NCBI GenBank assembly: GCA_010672585.1
Contig: JAAHGF010000029.1
Coordinates: 46,776 to 103,264 of the forward strand
Length of the DNA stretch: 56,489 nucleotides
Direction: 5' to 3'
Origin: Okeania sp. SIO1I7
GTDB taxonomy: Bacteria > Cyanobacteriota > Cyanobacteriia > Cyanobacteriales > Microcoleaceae
Positions 1 to 8,838 of the stretch are shown here, in pieces; positions within the stretch are counted from its first letter, which is position 1, and every line of letters begins with the position of its first letter. A program made the translations under genes and the position numbers. The notes beneath the pieces were generated by a model. It ran no database searches and was not told the origin of the DNA. It saw only the letters and a list, made by a program, of their open reading frames with translations.

Positions 1-1
1 C

Positions 2-1117
2 AATGATTTGACCAGTAATGGCAGTAGAGATAGCTATCTAGCCAAATTCGATAGTGATGGCAATTTGCAGTTTGCTCAAAATATCGGCGGTAGCAGTAGT
101 GACGGGGGCAGAGGCATAGCCACGGACAGCTATGGTAATGTCTGGGCTACTGGATTTTTCAATGGCAGCATCGACATCGACTCTGATGGCACCAATGATT
201 TGATCAGTAATGGCAATGATGATAGCTATTTAGTTAAATTTGCTGAGAATGCCTCTCCTACAGAGATCAGCCTTGATAACAACAGCATCGACGAAAACGT
301 AGCAGCTAACAGCGTAGTTGGTACACTTACTACCACCGATCCTGACTCTGGAGATACCTTTACTTATGATTTAGTCTCAGGAAATACAGACAACACAGCC
401 TTCACCATTGGCGGTACAAACAACGACCAACTGCTAGTCAATAGTTCCCCAGACTTTGAAACCCAGTCTAGTTACAATATCCGAGTTCAGACCACTGATA
501 CAGCAGGAAATACTTATCAACAGCAGTTGACAATTAATGTTAACGACATTAATGAAACTCCCACATTGGAAGGAACTTCTCGCGGGGATATATTTCGAGG
601 CACCAACATTGCAGACAATTACTCAGCATTAGCAGGGAATGACATAGTATACGGCCAAGGAGGAAATGATCACATTGAGGGAAATGAAGGTAATGACATT
701 ATTTATGGTGGTAATAATGATGACACCTTAGATGGAGGTGTAGGCAACGACATACTTAATGGAGGCAGTGGCAACGACCTACTCCTGGGTGACAATGGTA
801 ACGACATCCTCAACGGTGGTAGGGGAGATGACATCCTGGATGGAGGTCTTGGCAACGACAGGTATAATGGCGGTGCAGGAATGGATACATTCATCATCGG
901 TCCAGGAATGGGTATAGACCTGATTCAACGGTTTGAGAATGGCACGGATATTATTCAATTAGAAGGTATAGGTTTTGATGACTTAGATATTGTCAGGAGC
1001 GGCAGTTCCACTTTGATTAACGTTGCTGCGACTGGGGAAGCTTTAGCTAGGTTGTCGGGTATTAATTTTGATAATGTTGGTGCCGATGATTTTAGTGTAC
1101 CTGTTCCTGCTCCTTAA
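2..1117 (+). CDS. Secreted SBBP/cadherin-like/RTX calcium-binding repeat protein (5' end outside window)
   Basis: The reading frame is open from the window edge, so the real start lies upstream. Residues 1-78 contain two beta-propeller SBBP-type repeats (SYLAKFDSDGNLQFAQNIGG, then GNVWATGFFNGSIDIDSDG). Residues 80-185 form a cadherin-like Ig domain (SIDENVAANSVVGTLTTTDPDSGDTFTY). Residues 190-295 carry about ten Ca-binding nonapeptides of the GGxGNDxLx type, as in type I-secreted RTX proteins, followed by a C-terminal tail rich in I, L and D that would be the export signal. Such proteins are exported directly by an ABC/MFP/TolC channel and fold on meeting calcium outside. No exporter genes are visible here. 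Its cellular role (adhesin, sheath protein or enzyme) depends on the missing N-terminus. Confidence 0.85.
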   Translation, partial: NDLTSNGSRDSYLAKFDSDGNLQFAQNIGGSSSDGGRGIATDSYGNVWATGFFNGSIDIDSDGTNDLISNGNDDSYLVKFAENASPTEISLDNNSIDENVAANSVVGTLTTTDPDSGDTFTYDLVSGNTDNTAFTIGGTNNDQLLVNSSPDFETQSSYNIRVQTTDTAGNTYQQQLTINVNDINETPTLEGTSRGDIFRGTNIADNYSALAGNDIVYGQGGNDHIEGNEGNDIIYGGNNDDTLDGGVGNDILNGGSGNDLLLGDNGNDILNGGRGDDILDGGLGNDRYNGGAGMDTFIIGPGMGIDLIQRFENGTDIIQLEGIGFDDLDIVRSGSSTLINVAATGEALARLSGINFDNVGADDFSVPVPAP

Positions 1118-1586
1118 CCGGAACCGACTCCTGACTGAAATTACCAGTAATATCATGTCCGGATAAGAGCGTGATAGAACTCCGTTCCGCTTACGCGACC
1201 AAAAACTTTCTCCTTCAACTCCAGTTCTTCTTCTTCCTTCCCTCTTTCCTCCTGTCTCCTGTCTCCAGTATAGCTGTCTCCTCCGTCATTATTTATTTAT
1301 AACTGTTCAACCGGACATGATATTAGACAGCATTTCTTCTGTAGTTAATTCCATCCTATCTAGGACAATACTATTTCGTATAGGAAAATCTGCTAGATAG
1401 TTATACAGCAGATTGTATCTTGGTGAGGCACGACCATCGCGGGCAAGATGCCCGCACTTGCATTCATTCCCCCATTAACATCAGCTTGTAAGGGCAAATG
1501 GCATTCGCCCCTACTTTAGTTTAAATCCCCTTCTAAACCTTTACTGCTGAAAGCTGATTGCTGAAATGCTGACCGCTTTTTTTAAA
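1118..1586. other. Intergenic 469 bp holding a TIR element and fragments of another repeat
   Basis: No gene seen. It contains the element at 1148-1325 (listed separately). After that, 1401-1470 carries pieces of the family that is complete at 47576-47681: the end sequence TATACAGCAGATT and, in inverted orientation, the hairpin GCGGGCAAGATGCCCGC. At 1490-1520 there is a short piece of the dispersed 'GGGGCGAATGGC' type repeat. Confidence 0.6.
1148..1325. repeat. 178-bp MITE-like element, 15-bp perfect terminal inverted repeats (family B)
   Basis: The left end is TAATATCATGTCCGG (1148-1162) and the right end is its exact reverse complement CCGGACATGATATTA (1311-1325). The interior is non-coding and includes a C/T-rich minisatellite (TCTTCTTCCTTCC type). 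Single ends of the same family recur at 20110-20124 (right-end orientation) and 51915-51929 (left-end orientation, one mismatch), each adjoining a GAGCG(T/C)GATAGAACTC-like subterminal sequence. It looks like a non-autonomous element; no matching transposase is in the window. Confidence 0.7.
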
Positions 1587-2480
1587 TTAGCCAATTTCCG
1601 CAGTCATACTAATAACTGTTTCCACAGTTTTACCAGGTTCAGCAATTAATAAACTTTCCCCAGTATTCATAGCATTCCGAGGTGCAGTCCAAGGTTCTAA
1701 ACAATAAAAATCTTTACCTTTCACAGTCCAAAAAACTAGAGTAGAGTAATTACTATCGTAGTTAATAGTTAACTTTAAATTACGACTTTTATCAGTAACT
1801 ACCGCTGATTGTTTCGACAAATTTACAAAAGCCCAATCAATTTCTTCCGCATTAAAATCAAACTCTCCAGAAAAAGTATTAACAGTTTGTTCGCCCTTAA
1901 GTTTATATTCATTAGAAGGTAAATCAAACTCTAATTGACTCTTATCAGTCACAGCAAAATAAGGATGAATTCCTGTAGCAAATGGCATAGGTTTCTGAGA
2001 CAAATTCGTGTGAGAATATCTCATCTCCAGAGTATTTCCTTTGAGAATGTAGGTATAATTCAACTCAAAATTAAATGGATATACTGCGCGGGTTTCATCA
2101 CTGCTGCGAAGAGTCACAGTAATACTTGCACCATTATCGGTAGACTGTTGTGTAACTTCCCAAGGGAGGGTACGAGCAAAACCATGTTGCTTGATTTTGT
2201 AGCTTTCTCCATCTAACGTATAGGTATCGTCAACCACATTGCCACAAATAGGAAACAATAGAGGAATACCACCGCGTACCGAAAGAGTGGGGTCAGCAAA
2301 ACGTTCCTTATCAAGGTAAAATATTTTTTGGTCTTGAGTACGCCAGTCAGTAATAATGCCACCTCGTTCGGGAACAACTACGACTAAAGACTGAGTGGTC
2401 TCATCAGAAAGAAGATAGGGTTGATTTTGATTTTGTCCAACATTAGCAGGCATAGATAATTCACCTAAAACAACTGCCAT
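1587..2480 (-). CDS. Aldose 1-epimerase / D-hexose-6-phosphate epimerase-like protein
   Basis: A 297-aa galactose-mutarotase-fold protein, full length for the cyanobacterial aldose-epimerase family. Landmarks are VVPERGGIITDWR near the N-terminus, RGGIPLLFPICGN around residues 68-80, the HGFARTLPWEV segment with the conserved His, the ATGIHPYFAV segment around 168-177 with the second conserved His, and CLEPWTAPRNAMN near 258-270, where the Glu acts as general base in this fold. It would interconvert alpha and beta anomers of a free or phosphorylated hexose in the cytoplasm. The ATG at 2480 gives the expected length. It is monocistronic: both flanks are repeat-rich. The exact substrate cannot be read from sequence. 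Confidence 0.85.
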   Translation of the reverse strand: MAVVLGELSMPANVGQNQNQPYLLSDETTQSLVVVVPERGGIITDWRTQDQKIFYLDKERFADPTLSVRGGIPLLFPICGNVVDDTYTLDGESYKIKQHGFARTLPWEVTQQSTDNGASITVTLRSSDETRAVYPFNFELNYTYILKGNTLEMRYSHTNLSQKPMPFATGIHPYFAVTDKSQLEFDLPSNEYKLKGEQTVNTFSGEFDFNAEEIDWAFVNLSKQSAVVTDKSRNLKLTINYDSNYSTLVFWTVKGKDFYCLEPWTAPRNAMNTGESLLIAEPGKTVETVISMTAEIG

Positions 2481-2866
2481 TAAAATCTCATAAAATAGTC
2501 TGAAAAACTATCCATTTTGGACATAATGTAGAATTTTAGTTAGAGAAAAATCCTTTAATTGCTTAAACTTGTAACTTTATTATTTATAGCAGTCGAAGAA
2601 AAGGTTAGGACAGAGCAAAAGCTTAAAACTCAGACAACGTAAAATTTTTCCTTCTTCCTTCTTTCTTCTTCCTTCTTCCTTCTGCTATAAATGAACTTAA
2701 AACAAGTGTAAGTGCAAGGGTGAATATCTACAGAAAATTTAAGTTTTTTTCAGGCTTTTAAACCTTCTTCCCTCTTCCTTATTCCTTCTTCCCTCTTCCT
2801 TCTTCCCTCTTCCCTCTTCCCTCTTCCCTCTTCCCTCTTCCCTCTTCCTTCTTCCTTCTTCCTTAC
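2481..2866. other. Intergenic 386 bp with polypyrimidine minisatellite
   Basis: No gene seen. A first (CTTCCTTCTT)-type tract lies at 2650-2682. A longer array of CTTCCCT/CTTCCTT units covers about 2764-2866 and touches the stop codon of sasA. Between them is AT-rich single-copy sequence. Confidence 0.7.
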
Positions 2867-4117
2867 TCACCGATAAACTGGTAAAGTAAACTTAAAACAA
2901 CTACCATTATTTGGGCTAGACTCTACCCAAATTTTGCCATAGTGGGATAAAATAATCCTCTGACATAAAGCTAGACCAATACCATAACCTTCTTTTGACT
3001 CATCACGCTTGAGCCTAAAACTATCTTCAAAAATACGACCGTGATTTTCTTTAGGAATACCAGGACCACTATCACAAATTGTCACTTGAATCTTTTGAGT
3101 CGTGCGATCGAGGATTAAAACCTGTATTTTTCCTTGTTTAGGAGTATACTTAATGGCATTATCCAGCACATTAACTATTACCTGACGTATTCTTTCTCGG
3201 TCAGCATAAACTAATGGTAAATCATTAGGAATATCCGTTTTCAACTGCAAATCTTTTGACTTAAGTCGGTCTCGAAAACTAATTATCACCTCGCGACACA
3301 ATGCCCCCAAATCTAATTTTTCAGGCTGAATTTGTAACCGCGTACTTTTGCCTCTTGGCCTCTCCAGAATATCTGTAATCATTCTGTCAATCACACGAAC
3401 TTGGTAACGTGCCTGCTTGATTAACCTTTCCATAAGAGTTGGAGAACTTCTTGGAAATTCACTATTAGCATTTTTTTGAGTTGATTCTAAAGTCTCTAAA
3501 GCCAATGAAACTGCTGTCAAAGGGTTGCGTAAGTCGTGAGCCAACATGGCCACAATACGGTCTTTAAATCTTAGTTGAGCTTGAAGTTGTTCCTTTTCCT
3601 GTTTGAGACGAAAAATCTCATCTGACATTTGCATTAATTCTGCAGCACAGTCGATGGAACTAACAGATAATTTTTGTTCTGGGACTTGTTTAGACTGAGG
3701 CTGAGAGTTATGAGTGTGCCAATATTCGGCGATGGAACGTTGCCAGCGTGGCCACCAATATTCCAATTTGGCAATTAAATCTGTACCAGTTAAGGTTTGT
3801 CTCGGTTCAGGATAAATTTTGAGTAGGGCAGGAGTAGCAATCAACTTGAAGTGCTCTGCCATATAAGGTTTTTCTTCTACATCAATGACTTGAAATTCAA
3901 AAGGATAATCATAATCTTTTTTTAAATTATTTAGAGACTTACGAATGGCTTGAATTTGCTCTTGAGAGCCAGGACGTTTATTGATAAACAATAAAATCTG
4001 TAAAAATCCCTGCTCATTATTATTATTATTAGATTTTTCTGAAGACACCTGTACAAAATCTCTAGGTAAGTGGGATAGGCTATTAGAATCTCTTTTGCAA
4101 ATAGAATAATTTACCAT
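2867..4117 (-). CDS. sasA: Circadian clock sensor histidine kinase SasA
   Basis: 416 aa. Residues 37-125 are the KaiB-like thioredoxin-fold sensor that docks on KaiC (LQILLFINKRPGS, VIDVEEKPYMAEHFKLIATPALLK). A linker and coiled coil (160-185) lead to the DHp helix with the phospho-acceptor His194 (MLAHDLRNPLTA). The HATPase_c domain shows the N box (NVLDNAIKYT, 316-325), DSGPGIP (349-355) and GYGIGLAL (377-384). SasA autophosphorylates on KaiC and phosphorylates the output regulator RpaA, linking the clock to transcription. It is somewhat longer than the well-known 387-aa homologue because of about 35 extra N-terminal residues including an Asn run; a later start is possible but no good internal ATG precedes the KaiB-like domain. 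kaiABC and rpaA are not in this window. Confidence 0.95.
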   Translation of the reverse strand: MVNYSICKRDSNSLSHLPRDFVQVSSEKSNNNNNEQGFLQILLFINKRPGSQEQIQAIRKSLNNLKKDYDYPFEFQVIDVEEKPYMAEHFKLIATPALLKIYPEPRQTLTGTDLIAKLEYWWPRWQRSIAEYWHTHNSQPQSKQVPEQKLSVSSIDCAAELMQMSDEIFRLKQEKEQLQAQLRFKDRIVAMLAHDLRNPLTAVSLALETLESTQKNANSEFPRSSPTLMERLIKQARYQVRVIDRMITDILERPRGKSTRLQIQPEKLDLGALCREVIISFRDRLKSKDLQLKTDIPNDLPLVYADRERIRQVIVNVLDNAIKYTPKQGKIQVLILDRTTQKIQVTICDSGPGIPKENHGRIFEDSFRLKRDESKEGYGIGLALCQRIILSHYGKIWVESSPNNGSCFKFTLPVYR

Positions 4118-4568
4118 CTAGTAGTAATCCATATTGAATATTCCCGCCTACCTAGATATTTGGCCTTATCAAGTAAGTGGGGCGGGGTTTACCACTTACG
4201 ATTAAAAAATTAATTTGATGAATTTTATATTTTTCTATTAATGGCCTATAAAAGAAAATTAGTTCCTGAGATAATTTAATATCTATTTCATATTGTGACA
4301 CTAATACTTGAAATTCGCCTTTTAGACTGTATCAAGATTATCTAATACTTACTTGACATAATTGATATTTTATAGTATAAAAGCACAGATAAATCTTACC
4401 AGTGGTTATGATGACTCAAGTGAGGGATAATTTTCTGGTAAGTGGTATACTGCAAGCTTAAATTTTATAGTGGTTGAAGGTTTGCTGTAGGATACTCTCA
4501 GAAATTCGTGCGTCAGTCACGAAAAAATATATTTTTAAATTTTAAATTTTGAATATTTCTAAAAATGG
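4118..4568. other. Divergent intergenic region between sasA and the DUF2079 gene
   Basis: 451 bp, AT-rich, presumably carrying both promoters. I see short direct repeats of AAGTGG/TAAGTGG (near 4172, 4187 and 4440) but no recognised operator and no coding frame. Confidence 0.4.
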
Positions 4569-6221
4569 ATGAAGTTGGTTAGCTGGCAAAAAAATCAGTC
4601 CCTCAGAATGGTGCTTGTGGCGGCGATCGCCTTCTTTGTTCTCTGTTTATTATTTAATTTACACCGCTATTATAGTTTTTACGCCTCTTACGACCAAGGT
4701 ATATTTAACCAAGTATTCTGGAATAGTACACACGGTCGTTTTTTTCAAAGCTCTCTCTCTTCTGCTCTTTCCACAAATGTAGTTCATCAAGGCCAAGTAC
4801 CAGAGGTATACTATCACCGCTTAGGCCAACATTTTACTCCAGCCCTATTGCTGTGGTTGCCAATATATGCTCTATTTCCATATCCCATCACCCTAACAGT
4901 ATTACAGGTCACATTAGTTACTGGTGCTGGTTTAGTTTTATACATTCTAGCTAGACAGTATCTCCAGCCACCCTTATCAGCAATAATTACTATTAGCTTC
5001 TATTGTGCTAATGCAGTAATTGGCCCTACTCTCGCAAATTTCCATGATATTTGTCAGATACCTATATTTGTATTTAGCCTACTATTGGCAATGGAAAAAC
5101 GCCGATGGTCTATATTTTGGATTTTAGCAATATTAATTTTAGCAGTCAGAGAAGATGCGGGAGTAGTTTTATTTGGAGTAGGATTCTATCTAATATTGAG
5201 TAAACGCTACCCCAAAATAGGTTTAGCTATTTGTACTCTCAGTTTTGCCTATATGGTAGCTTTAACAAATCTAATTATGCCTATATTTTCCGAAGATATT
5301 TCCCAGAGATTTATGATGGAAAGATTCGGTCAATATGCAGATGGAGACGAAGCTTCTACTCTGGAAATAATTTGGGGTATGATTAGCAACCCTTGGCGTT
5401 TAATTGGAGAAATTTTTACCCCATTCTTTGGCACTATCAAATATTTATTAGGTCAATGGTTGCCTTTAGCATTTGTGCCTGCTGTTGCTCCCGCTTCTTG
5501 GATGATAGCAGGATTTCCTTTGTTAAAATTATTTTCTGCTCAGGGTTTGTCTGTACTGTCAATTACAATTCGCTACGCAATGACAGTAGTACCTGGATTA
5601 TTTTACGGTGCAATTTTATGGTGGGGAAACAGAGAATCAGAAGTTGAAAATTCACCACTACCATCACCAAAGTTCCAGCGTTTCTGGGTAATTTGTATTT
5701 GCTTGTCACTATTTTTTACCTTTACTTCTAATCCTAATCGTACCTTCTATTTTTTAGTACCAGATTCAGTACAACCTTGGGTTTATGTACCTGCACACCA
5801 ACAATGGCAGCACGTTAGTCAAATGCGACCGTTGTTAGCAAAAATTCCTGATGATGCTAGTGTGGCAGCAACTACTTATATTATTCCCCATTTATCAGGT
5901 CGTCGAGCAATTTTGCGGTTCCCCAGAATGCAATTTAGAAATGATGCTAGGGAAGTTGAAAAAGTAGAATATATTATTGTTGACTTATGGCGGTTGAATA
6001 GATATCGGGTAGCATTTAAGAGCGATCGGCAACGACTGGAAAAAATTGTGCCTCGAATTGAAGAACTTTATAAATCTGGTGAATATGGAATTACTGGTTT
6101 TGCAGATGGTGTGATTTTGATGGAAAAAGGAGTTGTTTCTAACTTGGATGCTGTGGATAGATGGGAAGATTTCCGGCGAGAAATTGTAGGAGCGATTTTT
6201 ACTAAAAACTCTGATAAATAG
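4569..6221 (+). CDS. DUF2079 family multi-pass membrane protein
   Basis: 550 aa with about ten hydrophobic segments, starting with one at residues 13-32 (LVAAIAFFVLCLLFNLHRYY). The conserved DUF2079 landmarks follow: a YDQGIFNQVFWNSTHG loop with acidic Asp, then the HRLGQHFTPALLLWLPIYALFP segment, and LAVREDAG around 190. The family is thought to resemble the GT-C glycosyltransferases, with the acidic loop after the first membrane helix, but no substrate has been established. The start at 4569 is preferred over the overlapping out-of-frame ATG at 4565. The C-terminal 120 residues are soluble. It precedes the putative toxin gene by only about 80 bp on the same strand, but that is probably chance insertion of a cassette. 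Confidence 0.85.
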   Translation: MKLVSWQKNQSLRMVLVAAIAFFVLCLLFNLHRYYSFYASYDQGIFNQVFWNSTHGRFFQSSLSSALSTNVVHQGQVPEVYYHRLGQHFTPALLLWLPIYALFPYPITLTVLQVTLVTGAGLVLYILARQYLQPPLSAIITISFYCANAVIGPTLANFHDICQIPIFVFSLLLAMEKRRWSIFWILAILILAVREDAGVVLFGVGFYLILSKRYPKIGLAICTLSFAYMVALTNLIMPIFSEDISQRFMMERFGQYADGDEASTLEIIWGMISNPWRLIGEIFTPFFGTIKYLLGQWLPLAFVPAVAPASWMIAGFPLLKLFSAQGLSVLSITIRYAMTVVPGLFYGAILWWGNRESEVENSPLPSPKFQRFWVICICLSLFFTFTSNPNRTFYFLVPDSVQPWVYVPAHQQWQHVSQMRPLLAKIPDDASVAATTYIIPHLSGRRAILRFPRMQFRNDAREVEKVEYIIVDLWRLNRYRVAFKSDRQRLEKIVPRIEELYKSGEYGITGFADGVILMEKGVVSNLDAVDRWEDFRREIVGAIFTKNSDK

Positions 6222-6302
6222 GATTTTAGAGTTTTGAAGTACACTTGTATAAATTTCATGGATGAGATTTCTAAACCCAACCCCATCAGGAGAAAAAATT
6301 TG

Positions 6303-6713
6303 ATGAAAATTATACAAAAGTATATAATAGGTAAAACTATCGAAGTTGGTAGTGGCTTTGAATGGAGAGGTACAGGAAAAGAACCTCAGTGGAATAATCC
6401 TAAATCTACCAAAGCTTACGACCATATCGAACGGCATCATGGCCCTAAACTTAAATTGGAGGATTTTAGAGGGAGAATTGCTAGTACAAATACTAACCAA
6501 GGACAATGGTTAAACACACAAGACTGGGTAGAGGCAGAAAAATTTATCCCCAAATATTATGGTGAATATATAGTCGATTTTCAACGACCAATTGGTAGAG
6601 TTCATCATACTGATGGAACGGTAACAGAAAATGTCACTAGAGCTTTTATTATCAGAAACAAATATGGAACCCTCAAAACCGCCTATCCTGTTTTAAATAC
6701 TGACGATTTATAA
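6303..6713 (+). CDS. Small protein resembling a polymorphic-toxin C-terminal domain
   Basis: 136 aa from the ATG at 6303, chosen because AGGAG lies about nine bases upstream; the frame is open further (TTG 6234, ATG 6258). I do not recognise a named family. Its size, the motif AYDHIERHHGP followed by a basic DFRGR segment, SxxxxxQGQWLNTQDW and a C-terminal GTLKTAYPV resemble RNase-type toxin tips of contact-dependent or polymorphic toxins, often written with a D-H-x3-H-H-G core. It has no signal, delivery or pretoxin domain, so it would be an orphan tip. The next gene starts 22 bp downstream after AAAGGAG, is acidic and is the natural immunity candidate. It could instead be a non-toxic conserved hypothetical. 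Confidence 0.5.
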   Translation: MKIIQKYIIGKTIEVGSGFEWRGTGKEPQWNNPKSTKAYDHIERHHGPKLKLEDFRGRIASTNTNQGQWLNTQDWVEAEKFIPKYYGEYIVDFQRPIGRVHHTDGTVTENVTRAFIIRNKYGTLKTAYPVLNTDDL

Positions 6714-6735
6714 TCTTTAAAAAGGAGTAGTAAAA

Positions 6736-7275
6736 ATGAATAATCTTCATAAATTTCAAATCAGATGGGGAGAACCTTTATTAGAAAAATTTGCCCATCC
6801 TCCGGAAGATGTCTTAGGAGAATTGTCTCATTTTGAAATGGGAATTAGGCGTTTTTGTTATGAGAGCGATCGCCCCATCTCGATCAAAATAGGTAAAGAA
6901 CAAGTCAAAGTTTTCTTAGACCCCGATATCTCAATGCTCCTGGAAGAAGATTTACCTACACAAATCGACCAGTTATCAAGAGGGGAAAAAATACACCTAG
7001 AATTTGTTGAGAGTTGTTGCGTCACAATAGAATTAGTGCCTCTTGACAACAAGGTTAACTGCAACTTAGGATATTTTGGCTATTCGGATAGCAATAAAAA
7101 CTTTTCTCTAGGTAGCAGTTACAAACAATTTCAATTAGACCGCAAAGAAGTCTTGGAAACTTTAACTGACTTTTGCATCAAGATTGCAGACATGGCAACA
7201 GAAACAGGTTATATTACCAGGCAAGAAAGAGACGATTTTATCTCTCCTGTGGAAATACATAAAATCAGCTCGTAA
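6736..7275 (+). CDS. Acidic hypothetical protein, candidate immunity partner
   Basis: 179 aa, no recognised domain, no signal peptide or membrane segment, rich in Glu and Asp. It begins MNNLHKFQIRWGEPLLEKF with an AAAGGAG ribosome site eight bases upstream and is probably co-transcribed with the preceding 136-aa gene. A second, decayed copy lies at 8060-8604, with near-identical DNA over its last 200 bp. Pairing with a small toxin-like gene plus an extra orphan copy is the usual layout of immunity genes in polymorphic-toxin loci; the immunity role is inferred from that layout alone. Confidence 0.55.
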   Translation: MNNLHKFQIRWGEPLLEKFAHPPEDVLGELSHFEMGIRRFCYESDRPISIKIGKEQVKVFLDPDISMLLEEDLPTQIDQLSRGEKIHLEFVESCCVTIELVPLDNKVNCNLGYFGYSDSNKNFSLGSSYKQFQLDRKEVLETLTDFCIKIADMATETGYITRQERDDFISPVEIHKISS

Positions 7276-7368
7276 AAGCTTGAAAACTAGCTTGTCTGAA
7301 ATGGCGATCGCTCGCTTTAAGCTTCGGAGGAGGAAACAGTTTAAATTCTGCATCCATTGAAAATAAAA

Positions 7369-7821
7369 TTAAACCGGAGCAGTTACTAACTCTTTGTCTG
7401 CTGTTTCTGTTGCTTCTGGAGGTGTTTCTGCTTCCATATCCATGAGCGCTTTTATCCTTTTAAATAAATCTACTTCTGCAGGTTCTTGATCTGTTAATTT
7501 CTCATAAAAATAGGTGTCTTTCAACCAGTGGGGAAAAGCTATTTCTAATAAACCATTTTCCCAGAGTTTAAAGCGCCAGTATTTGGATACTCGGTCATCG
7601 ACTACCTCAAATAATGGGGCGCAATGTTTCTGAGGATAATAGATAAAATTATCGTCGCAAATGTAGTACCAAACATTTCCTTCTGCTTCATCAATAGCAT
7701 AAACAACATATTCTTTGCCTACTGTTAATCGAAAGACTGTTTCTGTGGTTCGGTTAACCGCAGGATCGAGATAATTTTCTGGAACAGATGTGCCAGTGTT
7801 GGCGATACAACGAATTTTCAT
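7369..7821 (-). CDS. Hypothetical protein, 150 aa
   Basis: Soluble protein with no family I recognise. The N-terminal 70 residues look like a small beta-rich domain (FRLTVGKEYVVYAID, NVWYYICDDNFIYYP, APLFEVVDD), followed by a WRFKLWENGLLEIAFPHW segment and an acidic, Ala/Thr-rich tail. An in-frame coding-like stretch ending at 7834 sits only 12 bp upstream on the same strand and may be the last part of a toxin gene, which would make this another immunity candidate. It is convergent with the 179-aa gene. Confidence 0.6.
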   Translation of the reverse strand: MKIRCIANTGTSVPENYLDPAVNRTTETVFRLTVGKEYVVYAIDEAEGNVWYYICDDNFIYYPQKHCAPLFEVVDDRVSKYWRFKLWENGLLEIAFPHWLKDTYFYEKLTDQEPAEVDLFKRIKALMDMEAETPPEATETADKELVTAPV

Positions 7822-7833
7822 AGTTGATTTTCC

Positions 7834-8004
7834 TTATTTCAATTCCAATGCTTCAAGCAGAAATGCTGATAACTGATAACTGATAACTGATAACTGAAAT
7901 GGCGTTCCTTGAATTTCTATGGCTACTCCTGTCTTAGCCTGTTCTAAAAGCAGTTGCTCTTCTAAGTTATTAGGAGTTTCATCGGGAATGGGGCCAGTTG
8001 TCAC
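7834..8004 (-). pseudogene. Fragment with toxin-like linker motif, interrupted by repeat units
   Basis: From a GTG at 8004 the frame reads MTTGPIPDETPNNLEEQL, then LLEQAKTGVAIEIQG, and then runs into the dispersed TGATAACTGATAACTG repeat, which supplies the last 22 residues. The part before the repeat resembles the E-E-Q-L/M-A-L-x-E-A-x-x-G stretch found just before the tips of many polymorphic toxins. The frame is open upstream to about 8038 without ATG. I read it as a truncated remnant, at modest confidence. Confidence 0.35.
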
Positions 8005-8059
8005 GATTTTATTTACTGCTTGGTAAAAAAGGTTAATTGTGATTATAAAACGCGATATA

Positions 8060-8604
8060 CATCTTCATAAATTTCAAATCAGATGGGGAGAACCTTTATT
8101 AGAAAAATTTGCCACTTCTCCCAAATATGTCTTAGGAGCAATACCGTTCAGATCAGAGGAAAATTTGCTTGCCAGGAAACTTCAGGATAGGCTTTTGCCA
8201 GTTACAAATTTGCCCAAAAAATCCTTAACTGAACCGTATTTGTCTTAGAGAATTATCTCATTTTGAAATGGGAATTAGGCGTTTTTGTTACAGGTGCGAT
8301 CGCCCCCATTTCCATCGAAATAGGCACAAAAAAAATCAAAATTAGTCAATCAATTCCGTTTTCTTTTGAGAGGTAATTATTAATGATTAATTATTGAAGA
8401 TATTTTGGCTATTCGGATAGCAATAAAAACTTTTCTCTAGATAGCAGTTACAAACAATTTCAATTAGACCGCAAAGAAGTCTTAGAAACTTTAACTGATT
8501 TTTGCATCAAGACCGCAGACATGGCAACAGAAACAGGTTATATTACCAGGCAAGAAAGAGACGATTTTATCTCTCCTGTGGAAATACATAAAATCAGCTC
8601 GTAA
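8060..8604 (+). pseudogene. Decayed second copy of the 179-aa putative immunity gene
   Basis: 8060-8120 repeats the DNA of 6744-6805 (LHKFQIRWGEPLLEKF), then the frame is lost. 8246-8340 matches the GELSHFEMGIRRFCY and SDRPISI region with frameshifts. 8341-8396 is occupied by a dispersed repeat fragment. 8397-8604 matches 7067-7275 almost base for base (YFGYSDSNKNFSL to EIHKISS and its stop). The similarity continues past the stop to about 8639. Frameshifts, a deletion and the repeat insertion make it non-functional as a whole. Confidence 0.85.
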
Positions 8605-8679
8605 AAGCTTGAAAACTAGCTTGTCTGAAATGGCGATCGTTTGTTGCGTCGTAAGTTTCACACCTTGCCAGTAGCTATT

Positions 8680-8801
8680 ACAGCAGATTCCTCCCATAAG
8701 AAGTACAGATATTAATAATTAAATGTTCCCAGTCCGAGCATCTTGCTCGCGAGGAAGCATCTTGCTCGCGCGGGTTACTTCACCAAAGTGGAATCCCCTG
8801 T
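8680..8801. repeat. MITE-like element, family C copy with one degenerate end
   Basis: The left end is ACAGCAGATTCC (8680-8691) and the right end GGAATCCCCTGT (8790-8801), a three-base departure from the perfect inverted repeat of the 47576-47681 copy. The two copies share CATAAGAAGTACAGA next to the left end and a hairpin core (GAGCATCTTGCTCGCG here). Confidence 0.6.
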
Positions 8802-8838
8802 AAATCAGCGATCGCAATCTTTGTCATCAATCATGCCA

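Noticed and set aside
703-897. Minus-strand frame opposite the RTX repeats (Pro/Ser/Leu-rich)
   Set aside because: Shadow of the GGxGNDxL repeats; its composition is the reverse-complement image of the real protein.
5985-6506. 173-codon minus-strand frame opposite the DUF2079 3' end and the toxin-like gene
   Set aside because: Spans two well-supported plus-strand genes and has no family resemblance.
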